DNA from: Geomonas sp. Red32
Lineage (GTDB): Bacteria; Desulfobacterota; Desulfuromonadia; Geobacterales; Geobacteraceae
Assembly (NCBI RefSeq): GCF_023652955.1
Contig: NZ_JAKLOY010000006.1
Coordinates: 248,001-312,000 of the forward strand
Direction of reading: 5' to 3'
Length of the DNA: 64,000 nt
In this document: one piece after another, positions 24,571-34,013 of the stretch
Numbering within the stretch: the first letter of the stretch is position 1
How the letters are laid out: every line of letters begins with the position of its first letter
The notes under the pieces: model-generated
Told to the model about the DNA's origin: nothing
What the model saw: the letters and a program-made list of their open reading frames with translations, nothing else
Database searches by the model: none
Position numbers and translations under genes: made by a program

Positions 24571-24833
24571 ATGAACGATCGGCTACAGAGCGAGATCCAG
24601 GAACTCTCCCCTGGTTCCACAACCGAAAACCGCTTTGCCGGCGCCCCGCCAACTGGTGGATCGCCAACCACGCCGGGGAGGAGGCGATGCTCCGCTCGGC
24701 TGGTTTCCTGATCACCGGTCATTCCGGTGACGAGATCTACCTTTGCGAGCCCCACCCCGATTCCCCCTCCTGCATTGCCACCTGGAACCGCGAAGAGTAT
24801 CTCTCAGCAGCTCATGTGACTGAACCTGAGTGA
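24571..24833 (+). pseudogene. Remnant of a class I methyltransferase (TIGR04290-like), internal deletion
   Basis: The start reads MNDRLQSEIQELSPW..., which resembles the N-terminus of the cluster-associated methyltransferase family (…LSPWFHN…). It then leaves frame. From about 24641 the frame reads RRPANWWIANHAGEEAMLRS and AGFLITGHSGDEIYLCEPHP, the usual C-terminus of that family, ending with TGA at 24831-24833. The SAM-binding core (about 200 residues) is absent. The two ends are only about 70 bp apart. Such methyltransferases normally sit beside CgeB-like, GT4, Gfo/Idh and epimerase genes, all of which are represented here. The family name is from memory and should be checked. Confidence 0.6.
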
Positions 24834-24871
24834 TATTCCGCACTTTTTGGCGATTTGACCCACATCTCTTT

Positions 24872-24900
24872 TTGCTCATCAGCGGTCCCTATGCTATACA
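24872..24900 (+). promoter_or_regulatory. Predicted sigma70 promoter of tupABC
   Basis: TTGCTC (24872-24877), 17-bp spacer, TATACA (24895-24900). The -10 region CTATGCTATACATATC contains TAT/ATA half-sites that could bind a ModE-type regulator, but the symmetry is poor. Confidence 0.45.
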
Positions 24901-24972
24901 TATCCCCCAAGAGAGGAGGCCCATGACGTCGATCGGGGTATCACTCTCATATCTATGTCTGGAGGAGGGTCA

Positions 24973-25839
24973 ATGAGCCTATCTCGAAGAATACTGTCTA
25001 CACTTTCCGCACTGCTGATCCTGTCGGTAATGTCAGTTCTGCCTGCCCTTGCCGCGGACAAGCACCCCACGTTGATTCTGGCCACCACTACCAGTACCCA
25101 GGACTCCGGTCTCCTGGACGTACTGGTCCCCATGTTCGAAAAACAGACCGGTTACTTCGTGAAAACCATCTCGGTCGGCAGCGGTCAGGCGATGAAGATG
25201 GGGGAGCGTGGCGAGGCCGACGTGCTCCTCGTGCATTCTCCCGAGGCGGAGAAAACCTTTATGGCCCAAGGGTTCGGCAGTGACCGTAAGCTCGTGATGC
25301 ACAACGACTTCCTGATCCTCGGCCCCAAGAAGGACCCCGCCGGTATCGCCAAGTCCAAGACCGCCGCCGAGGCGTTCCAGAAGATCGCCAAGAGCGGTGC
25401 CCTCTTTCTTTCCCGTGGGGACAACTCCGGTACCCACGCCAAGGAGAAGGCACTTTGGAAGACCGCCGGCATCAACCCGGAGGGGCAGAAGTGGTACCAG
25501 CAGACCGGTCTCGGAATGGGCGACACCTTGAACGTGGCGGCCGAGAAGGGGGGATACCTGCTGGCGGATCGCGGCACCTACCTGGCGCTGAACAAGAAGC
25601 GGCACCTCGGCCTGGAGATCCTCGTGGCCGGCGAGCCGAAACTGCTCAACATCTACCACGTCATCGTGGTGAATCCCGCCAAGTGGCCTAAGGTCAACAA
25701 TGCGGGGGCCAAGGCTTTTTCGGATTTCATCGTCTCGCCCAGGGTGCAGGCGATGATTTCCCGTTACGGCGTGAAGGAGTTCCGTGCTCCACTCTTCTTC
25801 TCTGACGCAGGGAAGAAACCGGAGGCACTGGGCCTCTAG
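24973..25839 (+). CDS. tupA: Tungstate ABC transporter substrate-binding protein
   Basis: A 288-residue periplasmic protein. A signal peptide spans residues 1-27 (SALLILSVMSVLPALAA). The mature N-terminus has ATTTSTQDSGLLDVLVPMFE, whose TTTSTQDSG residues bind the oxyanion in TupA proteins, followed by SVGSGQAMKMGERGEADVLLVHSP and SRGDNSGTHAKE. These distinguish TupA from ModA and PstS. ATG at 24973 is chosen because GGAGGAGG lies 5 bp upstream. The permease ATG follows the stop codon directly, so the genes form an operon. TupABC imports tungstate with high affinity, relevant for tungsten aldehyde oxidoreductases; the Moco genes at 10-14 kb would use it. Confidence 0.93.
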   Translation: MSLSRRILSTLSALLILSVMSVLPALAADKHPTLILATTTSTQDSGLLDVLVPMFEKQTGYFVKTISVGSGQAMKMGERGEADVLLVHSPEAEKTFMAQGFGSDRKLVMHNDFLILGPKKDPAGIAKSKTAAEAFQKIAKSGALFLSRGDNSGTHAKEKALWKTAGINPEGQKWYQQTGLGMGDTLNVAAEKGGYLLADRGTYLALNKKRHLGLEILVAGEPKLLNIYHVIVVNPAKWPKVNNAGAKAFSDFIVSPRVQAMISRYGVKEFRAPLFFSDAGKKPEALGL

Positions 25840-26538
25840 ATGGATCTTATCCGGGACGGTTTCATCACGGCCTTTCGGCTCCTTTTCTCGCTGGACGAGG
25901 AGGTGCTGGGGATCGCCCTCCTTTCCTTGAAGGTGTCGGGGCTCGCCACCCTGATCAGCATCGTGATCGGGATCGGCATGGGGACCGTCGTCGCCCTCAC
26001 CAGTTTCCCGGGGAAGAAGATCCTCGTCAGTCTGGTCAATACCGGAATGGGCCTGCCACCCGTGGTGGTGGGCCTTTTCGTCTCCATCCTGCTCTGGCGT
26101 AACGGCCCCTTGGGCTCGCTGGAGCTTCTCTACACCCCCACCGCCATGGTCATCGCCCAGTCCGTCATCGCCACCCCCATCGTCATGGGGATCACCATCG
26201 GTGCCATGCAGCATCTTCCCCCCGGTCTCCGCCTGCAGATCCTCGCCATGGGGGCGACCCGCACCCAGATGGTCGCCATGCTGATCAGGGAGGCGAGGCT
26301 TCCCCTCATGGCCGGCGTCATGGCTGGTTTCGGCGGCGTCATCTCCGAGGTCGGGGCCTCGATCATGGTCGGCGGCAACGTCAAGGGATACACCCGGGTG
26401 CTGACCACAGCGACCGTGATGGAGACCGGCCGGGGGAACTTCGACATCGCCATCGCCTTGTCGGTCATCCTCCTGGTCTTCTGCTTCGCCATCAACTACG
26501 TTCTGACCTGGATCCAGCAGAGGGAGCGGCCGCGATGA
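25840..26538 (+). CDS. tupB: Tungstate ABC transporter permease
   Basis: A 232-residue inner-membrane permease with about five to six transmembrane segments (for example LGIALLSLKVSGLATLISIV near 24-43 and VILLVFCFAINYVLTWI at the end). The EAA-type cytoplasmic loop that contacts the ATPase is REARLPLMAGVMAGFGGVISEVGAS near 149-173. It begins immediately after the tupA stop and overlaps tupC by 4 bp, so the three subunits are coupled. It forms a homodimeric channel for tungstate. Specificity is taken from the TupA neighbour. Confidence 0.92.
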   Translation: MDLIRDGFITAFRLLFSLDEEVLGIALLSLKVSGLATLISIVIGIGMGTVVALTSFPGKKILVSLVNTGMGLPPVVVGLFVSILLWRNGPLGSLELLYTPTAMVIAQSVIATPIVMGITIGAMQHLPPGLRLQILAMGATRTQMVAMLIREARLPLMAGVMAGFGGVISEVGASIMVGGNVKGYTRVLTTATVMETGRGNFDIAIALSVILLVFCFAINYVLTWIQQRERPR

Positions 26539-27635
26539 CCACGGGCGCGACCCTTTTGGAAATCTCCGGCCTCAAGGTGGACCGGGGTGGCGTCCAGGTG
26601 CTGGATGTGGCCGGTTTCTCCCTGAGAGAGAACGAGTTCGTCTCCCTCATCGGCCCCAACGGTGCCGGGAAATCGACCCTCCTCCTCACCCTGATGGGAC
26701 TGCTGAAGGCGGGGGAGGGGAGCATCTCCTACCGCGGGCGCCACGTGGGCGCCGGCCGCGACTGGCTGGACGTGCGGCGCAAGATGTCCATGGTGCTCCA
26801 GGAGCCGCTCCTCTTCGACACCACCGTCTACGACAACGTGGCCAGCGGCCTCAAGATCCGCGGGCTCTCCCGCACCGAAACAGCGGGACGGGTGGCCAAG
26901 TGGCTGGAGCGTTTCGGCCTGGCCGGGATGGCCGGACGGTCGGCACGGAGGCTTTCGGGAGGGGAGGCGAGGAGGGTGAGCCTGGCCCGCGCCTTTGCTA
27001 CCGAGCCGGAGATCATCTTCTTTGACGAGCCGTTCTCCAACCTCGATGCTCCCACCCGGCAAGCCCTCACCGAGGACATGGACCGGATACTGCGGGATGC
27101 TTCCATGGCGGCGGTGCTGGTCACCCACGACCAGTCCGAGGCGCTCAGGATGTCCACCCGGATCGTCGTCATGAACGGCGGGGAGATCATCCAGTCCGGG
27201 TCGCCGGCCGCGGTCATGAATGCACCGGTCAACGAATTCGTCGCCAACTTCGTCGGCATGGAAACCATTCTCGAGGGGGAGGTGGTGGCCAACGTCGCCC
27301 AGCAGGTGACTGCGGCAGTGGCCGGGGTAGAGATCGACGCGGTAGGCCCCTACCAGCCCGGCGAAGCGATCTACTGCTGCATCCGTCCCGAGAACGTCAC
27401 CATCGCCCTCAGGACTCCCTCCGGTCCCACCAGCGCCAGGAATCTCTTTCCCGCCAAGGTCATCGAAATCTCCTCTCTCGGCCCCTTTCTGAAAGTCCGC
27501 CTCGACTGCGGCTTCCCGCTGACCTCCTACGTGACCAGGGAGTCATTTACCACCCTGGAGCTGTATGTAGATAAGGAAGTCTTCGCCTCCTTCAAGGCCA
27601 CCTCCGTTCACCTCATCTCCCAGAGGCGGAACTGA
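26535..27635 (+). CDS. tupC: Tungstate ABC transporter ATP-binding protein with C-terminal TOBE domain
   Basis: A 366-residue ATPase. Walker A is GPNGAGKSTLLL near residues 39-50, the ABC signature is LSGGEARRVSLARAF near 140-154, Walker B is IIFFDEPFSNLD and the switch His is in LVTHDQSEA. After about residue 240 comes an extra domain with FVGMETILEGEV, then SARNLFPAKVIEISSLGPFL, a TOBE/MOP-like module of the kind that binds oxyanions and can regulate transport. TupC proteins without such a tail are common, so the domain suggests feedback by tungstate or molybdate. The ATG overlaps tupB by 4 bp. No terminator was recognised directly after it. Confidence 0.92.
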   Translation: MTTGATLLEISGLKVDRGGVQVLDVAGFSLRENEFVSLIGPNGAGKSTLLLTLMGLLKAGEGSISYRGRHVGAGRDWLDVRRKMSMVLQEPLLFDTTVYDNVASGLKIRGLSRTETAGRVAKWLERFGLAGMAGRSARRLSGGEARRVSLARAFATEPEIIFFDEPFSNLDAPTRQALTEDMDRILRDASMAAVLVTHDQSEALRMSTRIVVMNGGEIIQSGSPAAVMNAPVNEFVANFVGMETILEGEVVANVAQQVTAAVAGVEIDAVGPYQPGEAIYCCIRPENVTIALRTPSGPTSARNLFPAKVIEISSLGPFLKVRLDCGFPLTSYVTRESFTTLELYVDKEVFASFKATSVHLISQRRN

Positions 27636-27778
27636 TTCCCACGAACATACTTTCTCTTTGCCGTCTCTGTCACAACCTTCCCCTTCAGCCATAGTGTGGT
27701 AAATTGGTTTACGTTAATTGTGTAGCTGTGTCTGCCGGGACGCCGCCTCAGTCATCCTGGCTGTACGTGGAGGTGCTC

Positions 27779-28489
27779 GTGAACAAGGAACGGGGATGGT
27801 TTGAAAGTATCCGGGGGAGGGTAGGCGTACATCCTCGTGTGCCTGCTTCGGCGCCTTCCTTCGTCCGCGCGCTCTATCAACGGCACCGGAAGGGGCATCA
27901 CAGCTCTCCCGTTGCCGACCGCGTGCTCTTTTCGGGCAGGCTGCAATGGGCCTCCTTCTTCCCGCGGCCCGCTCCGGGCCATCCGGTCAAGCCTTACCTC
28001 GAGAGGCCGATGGCGGCGGAAAAGGTCTTCAGGCACCTGCTGGAGCTCGACCGCCGCCTGAGCTGGGCGGCTGAGCGCGGGGCGAGGGGAGGGGGGGACG
28101 CTATTGGCGGGATGAAGGGGACGAGGGGGCAAGCCGCGCAGAGCCCGCGGCCGCCATTCTCCGCTCATGACGCCGATCTCCGGGGAAGGGTGGTCGAGGT
28201 GATGAGGCTCGCCATCGACCTATGGGCGGAATCGACCGGGAGCACCAGGGCCGAGCTCGCCCGTAAAAGCGGCCAGTGGTCGGTCTACGTCAACGAGGAT
28301 GGGTGGGAGCGGACCCAGGGGCTCGACCGCTACCTCGACACGATCACCCTCCCGCCGCACCCGAGGATCCGGAAAGTCCTCTCTACCGCCGACTTCGTCG
28401 CCGCCAGCTGTCTTGCCCCGGTCCACCTCCGGGACCGTTTGCAGGATTCACTGGCCGGTCTGCGCGACGCCTGTTCGTCCTGCGCCTGA
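27779..28489 (+). CDS. Hypothetical protein
   Basis: A 236-residue protein with GTG start at 27779 behind GGAGG (27769-27773). The N-terminal part is basic and Pro/Arg-rich. The C-terminal part (about residues 135-230) looks like a folded helical domain: VVEVMRLAIDLWAESTGSTR, ELARKSGQWSVYVNEDGWER, then TQGLDRYLDTITLP and IRKVLSTADFVAASC. This segment keeps conserved-looking Trp, Tyr and Gly positions and may recur in other proteins of this group, but I do not recognise the family. No signal peptide or membrane segment is seen. It follows tupC on the same strand, 143 bp away. Confidence 0.6.
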   Translation: MNKERGWFESIRGRVGVHPRVPASAPSFVRALYQRHRKGHHSSPVADRVLFSGRLQWASFFPRPAPGHPVKPYLERPMAAEKVFRHLLELDRRLSWAAERGARGGGDAIGGMKGTRGQAAQSPRPPFSAHDADLRGRVVEVMRLAIDLWAESTGSTRAELARKSGQWSVYVNEDGWERTQGLDRYLDTITLPPHPRIRKVLSTADFVAASCLAPVHLRDRLQDSLAGLRDACSSCA

Positions 28490-28794
28490 GACCCCCTCCT
28501 CGTTCACACTGCTGCTGCGGCGTGCCAGCCGTCTTTCATTAGGCTTCCGGCTACGCAGGCACCTTCGTATCCATCCCCCACCTGCCGATCCAACCTCCTG
28601 GATTCTTAGATACCTTTTCCAAACTCGCCTTCGCCTGGCATTTCAATCGTAACAGTTATAACGGTAAAGCTTCATTGGTTTCTATTAATAGCCGTTTAAA
28701 CTTTTGCGAAGGAAGGAGCCGCCCCGGTATCCCGGTCTCGGCCCCTGCACCCCTCGATATCACCCCTGATGAGGCACGTCTGGAAGGAGGAAAC
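28490..28794. other. Intergenic region before the first giant dockerin protein
   Basis: 305 bp without a gene. It has no c-di-GMP (GEMM) riboswitch consensus that I could find, although such elements often precede secreted proteins of this type. A short palindromic stretch, AACAGTTATAACGGT, lies near 28651. A strong ribosome site GGAAGGAGG is at 28780-28788. Confidence 0.5.
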
Positions 28795-31700
28795 ATGTTC
28801 AAGCGAACAGTCGTACTGCTTTGTCTGCTGCTTTGGCCGGTGATCGCCAACGCATGGACCGTGACGTTCACCGTCAACGACCCGGTGCAGGGAGCCCTGT
28901 CTGGGAGTCTGAGCCAGGAAGTTGCCAACCAGGGCTCCACCACCCAGGTAACCGCCACAGCCAGTCCCAACTACCACTTCGTCGATTTCACCGGTACCGG
29001 TTTCACCACCACCAACACCAATCCGCTCATCATCACCAACGTCACCTCCAACCTCAACATTTCGGCGAACTTCGCCCCCGACCGTTACGACGTCATCACC
29101 CACGGGCTTCTCGACGTGCAGGACTTCAAGGGTGGCGCCTCCCACTCGGTGGTCCTCAAAAACGACGGGACGGTCATCGCCTGGGGGGGAGGCGACGGCC
29201 AGAGCAACATCAACGGCGATACTTCGGTGAAGAGTATTGCGGCCGGCGTCTACCATTCGCTTGCCGCGAGGACCAACGATACCCTGGCGGTTTCCGGGAA
29301 CTGGTACGACAACACCAATGCCGCTACGCCGGTGACCGTAACACCGGCTGTGACGGCATTCATCACCGCGAATAACGGGGTCAAGGCACTGGCCGGAGGT
29401 TACGGGCACTCGGTCATCCTTTCCAACAACGGCACCGTCTTCGTTTGGGGCAACAACGACTACTACACCCAGCTCGACTTTCCCGCCGCATTGAGCGGGG
29501 CGACCATCACCGCCATTGCCGCGGGCCATAACCACACCCTGGCGCTCACCTCCGACGGGCACGTCATCGCCTGGGGGATGAACGACGTCGGGCAGTCCAC
29601 GGTTCCCGACGGCCTGTCGGGAGTAGTTGCCATCGATGCCAAGGCCTATCATTCGGTGGCCCTCAAAAGTGACGGGACGGTGGTCTGCTGGGGCGCCAAC
29701 GAGGCCGGACAGAGCACCATCCCGAACGGCCTCACCGGCGTCGCCGCCATCGCGGCCGGCGGACATCACACCATCGCCCTCACGCTGAACGGCACCATCG
29801 TCACCTGGGGGGACAACAGCCACGGGCAGCTCAACACGCCAAACGGGCTCAACGGCATCACCGCTATCGCAGGCGGTACCTATTTCACCCTGGCGAAAAA
29901 GGGGAACGTGGCCCTGATCGGGTGGGGGAACAATGCTTCCGACCAGTGCAACGTCCCTGTTACCGCCTACCTCGGCGTGACCGGAGGTATCCTGACCTGC
30001 GATCCGGGTACCGTCGACTACCTCGGCAGCTCCACCTGCAGCATCGCCCCTGCAGGGACCTACGGGCTCTCCAGCCTCTATATCAACGGCATCGATTCTC
30101 TCGCGGGGGTGATTTCCGCTCCGACCCTCGGGAAGAATCCTTCCTTCGTCCTCACCAACATCCCGGAATTCCGGACCATCACCGGGGTCTACTCGACCGC
30201 ACCGGGTGCGCCATCCATCGCCTCGGTCGCCGCAGCAAACGGGCAGGCGACCGTCACCCTCAACCCGGGCCCCGACGGCGGCAGTCCGGTCACCCGGTAC
30301 ACGGTCTCCACCACCCCGCTGGGCGGGGTAGACGGCTCGGCGGCCACGGCCACCACCCGGCTCATTACCGGCCTCAACAAGGGGACCCCGTACACCTTCA
30401 CCGCCTACGCCACCAACATGGTTGGGGACAGCGCCTCGACGACTTCGGGGACCTTCACTCCGATCGGTACGGCAACCATCCAGCTCGGGAACCTTACCCA
30501 GACCTACAACGGGAACGCCCGGACGGTCACCGCCACCACCACCCCGTCCGGCCTCTCGACCTCGATCACCTACAACGGCTCCACCACCGCTCCAGTCAAT
30601 GTGGGGACCTATGCCGTGGCGGCCACCATCACCACGACCGGCTATACCGGGAGCGCAACCGGCAGCCTGGCCGTCAATCAGGCCAGCCAGTCCATTACCG
30701 TGACCACGCCCGCACCCGGCACCGCCCAGTACAACAGCACCTTCCCGGTCGCCGCCACCTCGAGCTCCTCGCTGCCGGTGGCCATCACCGCTACCGGGGC
30801 GTGCCAGCTCGCCAGCGGCGGTTCGGCGGCCGCGGTCCTCCGCGTCACCGCCTCCAGCGGAACCTGCACGGTTCACTTCAACCAGGCCGGGAACACCAAC
30901 TACCTTGCGGCCACCGAGGCCACCTCCAGCGCCACCGCGGCCATCGCCTCGCAAACCATCACCTTCGGCACCCTTTCCGACCGCACCTTCGGCGCCGCTC
31001 CCTTTACCGTCAGTGCCACCTCCTCCTCCTCCCTCACCGTCGGCTTTGCCAGCCTGACTACCTCGGTCTGCACGGTTTCCGGAACCACCGTCACCCTGAC
31101 CGGGGTCGGCACCTGCACCATCCAGGCCTCCCAGGGGGGGAATACCAACTATGCCGCGGCGACCTCGATCAACCAGTCGTTCCAGGTAGCCTCGGGGCCG
31201 CTGGATCATTTCCTGGTCACGGCCAGCGGTCCGCAGACGGCAGGGACTCCCTTCAGCATCACCGTGACCGCCCAGGATTCGGGAAACCATACCGTGACCG
31301 GGTTTAGCAGCAGCGTCAACCTGACGGCCACCGCTGGGCTGGTGACACCTGCCACCATCGGTCCCTTCGTTAACGGCACCTGGACCGGCAACGTCATGGT
31401 GACCACCGCCGGAACCGCCAAGACCATCACCGCTACCAGCGCCGGCAGCGGCCAGACCGGGACCAGCCAGCCCTTCACCGTCCAGGCAGGGACCGCTACC
31501 GGCTTCTCCGTCCAGTGCCCGGCCAGCGCTGCTGCCGGGGCCCCGTTCACCGTGACCGTCGTGGCCAAGGACGCCTACGACAACGTGGCGACTGGGTACC
31601 AGGGGACCGTCCGTTTCGCCTGTAGCGACCAGAAAAGCGGGGTTATTCTTCCGGCCGATTACAGCTTCCTCCCCGGGGATAACGGCAGCCACAGCTTCTC

Positions 31701-33969
31701 TTCGGGCGCCGCTCTGCAAACCGCCGGCCACCAGACGGTAGATGCCAGCGACTCCACCGCCGGGATCACCGCCACCAGCAACACCATCACCATCAACCCC
31801 GCGGGCGCGGCCAGGCTGCTCGTGGCGGGACCGGCTACCGCTACGGCGGGCGCACCCCTTTCGGTGACGGTGACGGTTAAGGACGGCTACGACAACACCA
31901 TCGCCGATTACGCCGGTACCGTTCACCTTTCCTCTACCGACGGCAGGTCGGTACTTCCGGCCGATTACACCTTCACCACCGGCGGATCCACCACCGACAA
32001 CGGCGTCCATACCTTCACCGACCTGGTCACTCTCAAGAGTTCGGGTGCCCAGACGGTTACCGCAACCGATACCGCAGCCGGTACGGTCGAAGGGGCCAGC
32101 GGCAGCGTGACCGTTTCGCCGGCCGCTCCCGCCGCCCTCGAGTTCGTCCAGCAACCGGCCACCGTCACCGCGGGTGCGCCGATCGCTCCTGCCGTCAGCG
32201 TCCGGGTGGTGGACCAGTATGGCAATACCGTGCCCGGCAGCACTGTCCCGGTGACCGTAGCGATCGCCAACGATCCGGCTGGCGGAGTTCTCGCGGGGAC
32301 CACCGTCCAAGATGCAGCGGCGGGGATCGCCACCTTCGGCGACCTCAGCATCAACCGGAACGGCTCCGGTTACACGCTGGCCGCCACCGCCGATTCGCTC
32401 GCCCCGGCAACCAGTGCCAGCTTCGACGTCACCGTGGGGGCACTCGATCACTTCGACGTATCGACGGTGGGGACCGGGACGGCCGGAACCCCGTTCGCAC
32501 TGACGGTTACCGCCAAGGACGCCTCCGGCAACACCATCCCCGACTTTACCGGCACCGCCTCGCTCGCCGTCTCGGGCGGATCAAGCATCGCTCCGGCAAC
32601 TACCTCCGCCTTCACGGCCGGTGTCTGGAGCGGTGAAGTGAGCGTCCTCACCTCCGGCACCGGCCGGACCATCACGGCCACCAACAGCCTGGGGAGCCAA
32701 TCCGGGACCAGCAACGCCTTCGACGTCGTCAAGGCGGCTCAAAGCATCCAGATCGCCACAGCTGCTCCGGCCACAGCCGCCTTCCAGGAATCCTTCACCA
32801 CCACGGCGAACGCCACGTCCGGCCTTCCGGTAGCCATCAGCGCTTCCGGGGCCTGCAGCGGGGCGGGGAGCGGCAGCGCCGTTATCACCATGACCAGCGG
32901 AAGCGGAACCTGCAGCATCAGCTACCTTCAGGACGGAAATGCCGACTTCGAGGCCGCCACTGTGGCGAGCAGTTCCTCCACCGCCACCAGGCTTTCGCAG
33001 GGAATTACCGTCACCACGACTGCCCCGGTCTCAGCCGGCTTCGGCACGAGCTTCACGGTGGCGGCCACCGCCCCGGGTGGGGCGGTAACCTACGTAGCGG
33101 CGGGCGGCTGCACCGGCAGCGGGGCCACCTTCACCATGACCAGCGGCACCACGCCGTGCACGGTCACCTACGAGCAGGCGGGGAATCTCGATTACCAGGC
33201 CGCGCCCCCTGTCACTTCGAGCACCGCGGCGGTTAAGGCAGACCAAGTCATCACCGTCACCACCGCGGCTCCTTCCAGGACGGCACTGGGGTCGAGTTTC
33301 ACCGTGGCAGCCACCGCTCCCGGCGGGGCGGTCTCCTTCGCCAGCGCCGGGGGGTGCACCAACAACGGCGCCACCTTCACCATGACCAGCGCAACTACCG
33401 CCTGTACCGTCACCTTCGGCCAGACGGGGAATAACGACTATGCGGCCGCTCCGCAGTACGCCGCCGAGACCGCGGCCACCCCGGCCGTCCCGGGGAGCCC
33501 GGCCATGGGTGCCGCCACTGCCGTTAACGGGCAGGCCTCCTGTTCGTTCGCCGCCCCCGCCTTCGACGGCGGCAGCGCGATCACGACCTACACGGTGACC
33601 TCCACTCCAGGAAACCTGACCGCCACCGGGACCGGTTCTCCCATCGTTGTCACCGGGCTCACCAACGGTACGGCCTACACCTTCACCGTCCACGCCACCA
33701 ACAGTGCCGGGAAGGGGAGTGAATCCAACGCCTCGGCCTCGGTCACCCCTCTTCCCAACGGCGATATCAACGGGGACGGCGTGGTCGATATCCGCGACGC
33801 CCAGCTGGCACTCAAGGCCGCGGCCGGCGTACCGTCAGTCACCCCGGCGATGATCGCCCGGGCCGACGTTGCTCCGCTCGCCGGTGGCATCCCGCACGGC
33901 GACGGGAGAATCGACGTTGGCGACGTCACCGTCATCCTGCGGCGGGCGGTCGGGCTGGTGACTTGGTGA
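28795..33969 (+). CDS. Giant secreted protein: RCC1-like repeats, Fn3/Ig-like modules, C-terminal dockerin
   Basis: A 1724-residue protein. Signal peptide at 1-20 (FKRTVVLLCLLLWPVIANA). Residues 21-95 are an InlB/Big-type module. Residues about 109-390 are RCC1/BLIP-II-like repeats (AIAAGHNHTLALTSDGHVIA, VAWGxN units). Fn3 lies at about 470-558, an MBG-type Ig module at 560-632, then a chain of Ig-like, filamin-like and Cys-pair repeats to about 1560, a second Fn3, and a type I dockerin at 1655-1724 (DINGDGVVDIRDAQLALK; GDGRIDVGDVTVILRRAVG). The ATG at 28795 is chosen from the signal peptide and GGAAGGAGG. The cohesin-like lipoprotein gene begins 44 bp downstream. Likely exported by Sec and displayed at the surface; its ligand is unknown. 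Confidence 0.88.
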   Translation: MFKRTVVLLCLLLWPVIANAWTVTFTVNDPVQGALSGSLSQEVANQGSTTQVTATASPNYHFVDFTGTGFTTTNTNPLIITNVTSNLNISANFAPDRYDVITHGLLDVQDFKGGASHSVVLKNDGTVIAWGGGDGQSNINGDTSVKSIAAGVYHSLAARTNDTLAVSGNWYDNTNAATPVTVTPAVTAFITANNGVKALAGGYGHSVILSNNGTVFVWGNNDYYTQLDFPAALSGATITAIAAGHNHTLALTSDGHVIAWGMNDVGQSTVPDGLSGVVAIDAKAYHSVALKSDGTVVCWGANEAGQSTIPNGLTGVAAIAAGGHHTIALTLNGTIVTWGDNSHGQLNTPNGLNGITAIAGGTYFTLAKKGNVALIGWGNNASDQCNVPVTAYLGVTGGILTCDPGTVDYLGSSTCSIAPAGTYGLSSLYINGIDSLAGVISAPTLGKNPSFVLTNIPEFRTITGVYSTAPGAPSIASVAAANGQATVTLNPGPDGGSPVTRYTVSTTPLGGVDGSAATATTRLITGLNKGTPYTFTAYATNMVGDSASTTSGTFTPIGTATIQLGNLTQTYNGNARTVTATTTPSGLSTSITYNGSTTAPVNVGTYAVAATITTTGYTGSATGSLAVNQASQSITVTTPAPGTAQYNSTFPVAATSSSSLPVAITATGACQLASGGSAAAVLRVTASSGTCTVHFNQAGNTNYLAATEATSSATAAIASQTITFGTLSDRTFGAAPFTVSATSSSSLTVGFASLTTSVCTVSGTTVTLTGVGTCTIQASQGGNTNYAAATSINQSFQVASGPLDHFLVTASGPQTAGTPFSITVTAQDSGNHTVTGFSSSVNLTATAGLVTPATIGPFVNGTWTGNVMVTTAGTAKTITATSAGSGQTGTSQPFTVQAGTATGFSVQCPASAAAGAPFTVTVVAKDAYDNVATGYQGTVRFACSDQKSGVILPADYSFLPGDNGSHSFSSGAALQTAGHQTVDASDSTAGITATSNTITINPAGAARLLVAGPATATAGAPLSVTVTVKDGYDNTIADYAGTVHLSSTDGRSVLPADYTFTTGGSTTDNGVHTFTDLVTLKSSGAQTVTATDTAAGTVEGASGSVTVSPAAPAALEFVQQPATVTAGAPIAPAVSVRVVDQYGNTVPGSTVPVTVAIANDPAGGVLAGTTVQDAAAGIATFGDLSINRNGSGYTLAATADSLAPATSASFDVTVGALDHFDVSTVGTGTAGTPFALTVTAKDASGNTIPDFTGTASLAVSGGSSIAPATTSAFTAGVWSGEVSVLTSGTGRTITATNSLGSQSGTSNAFDVVKAAQSIQIATAAPATAAFQESFTTTANATSGLPVAISASGACSGAGSGSAVITMTSGSGTCSISYLQDGNADFEAATVASSSSTATRLSQGITVTTTAPVSAGFGTSFTVAATAPGGAVTYVAAGGCTGSGATFTMTSGTTPCTVTYEQAGNLDYQAAPPVTSSTAAVKADQVITVTTAAPSRTALGSSFTVAATAPGGAVSFASAGGCTNNGATFTMTSATTACTVTFGQTGNNDYAAAPQYAAETAATPAVPGSPAMGAATAVNGQASCSFAAPAFDGGSAITTYTVTSTPGNLTATGTGSPIVVTGLTNGTAYTFTVHATNSAGKGSESNASASVTPLPNGDINGDGVVDIRDAQLALKAAAGVPSVTPAMIARADVAPLAGGIPHGDGRIDVGDVTVILRRAVGLVTW

Positions 33970-34013
33970 TGGTAACGATAACGGAAAATATCCCACAGCA
34001 AGGAGCTAACACT

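Noticed and set aside
28490..28794. c-di-GMP (GEMM) riboswitch before the giant secreted protein
   Set aside because: The conserved core sequences of that riboswitch were not found.
28696..32451. Very long open frame on the minus strand beneath the first giant gene
   Set aside because: It lies antisense to a protein with signal peptide, clear domains and ribosome site; high GC and Thr/Ala-rich codons keep the antisense frame open.
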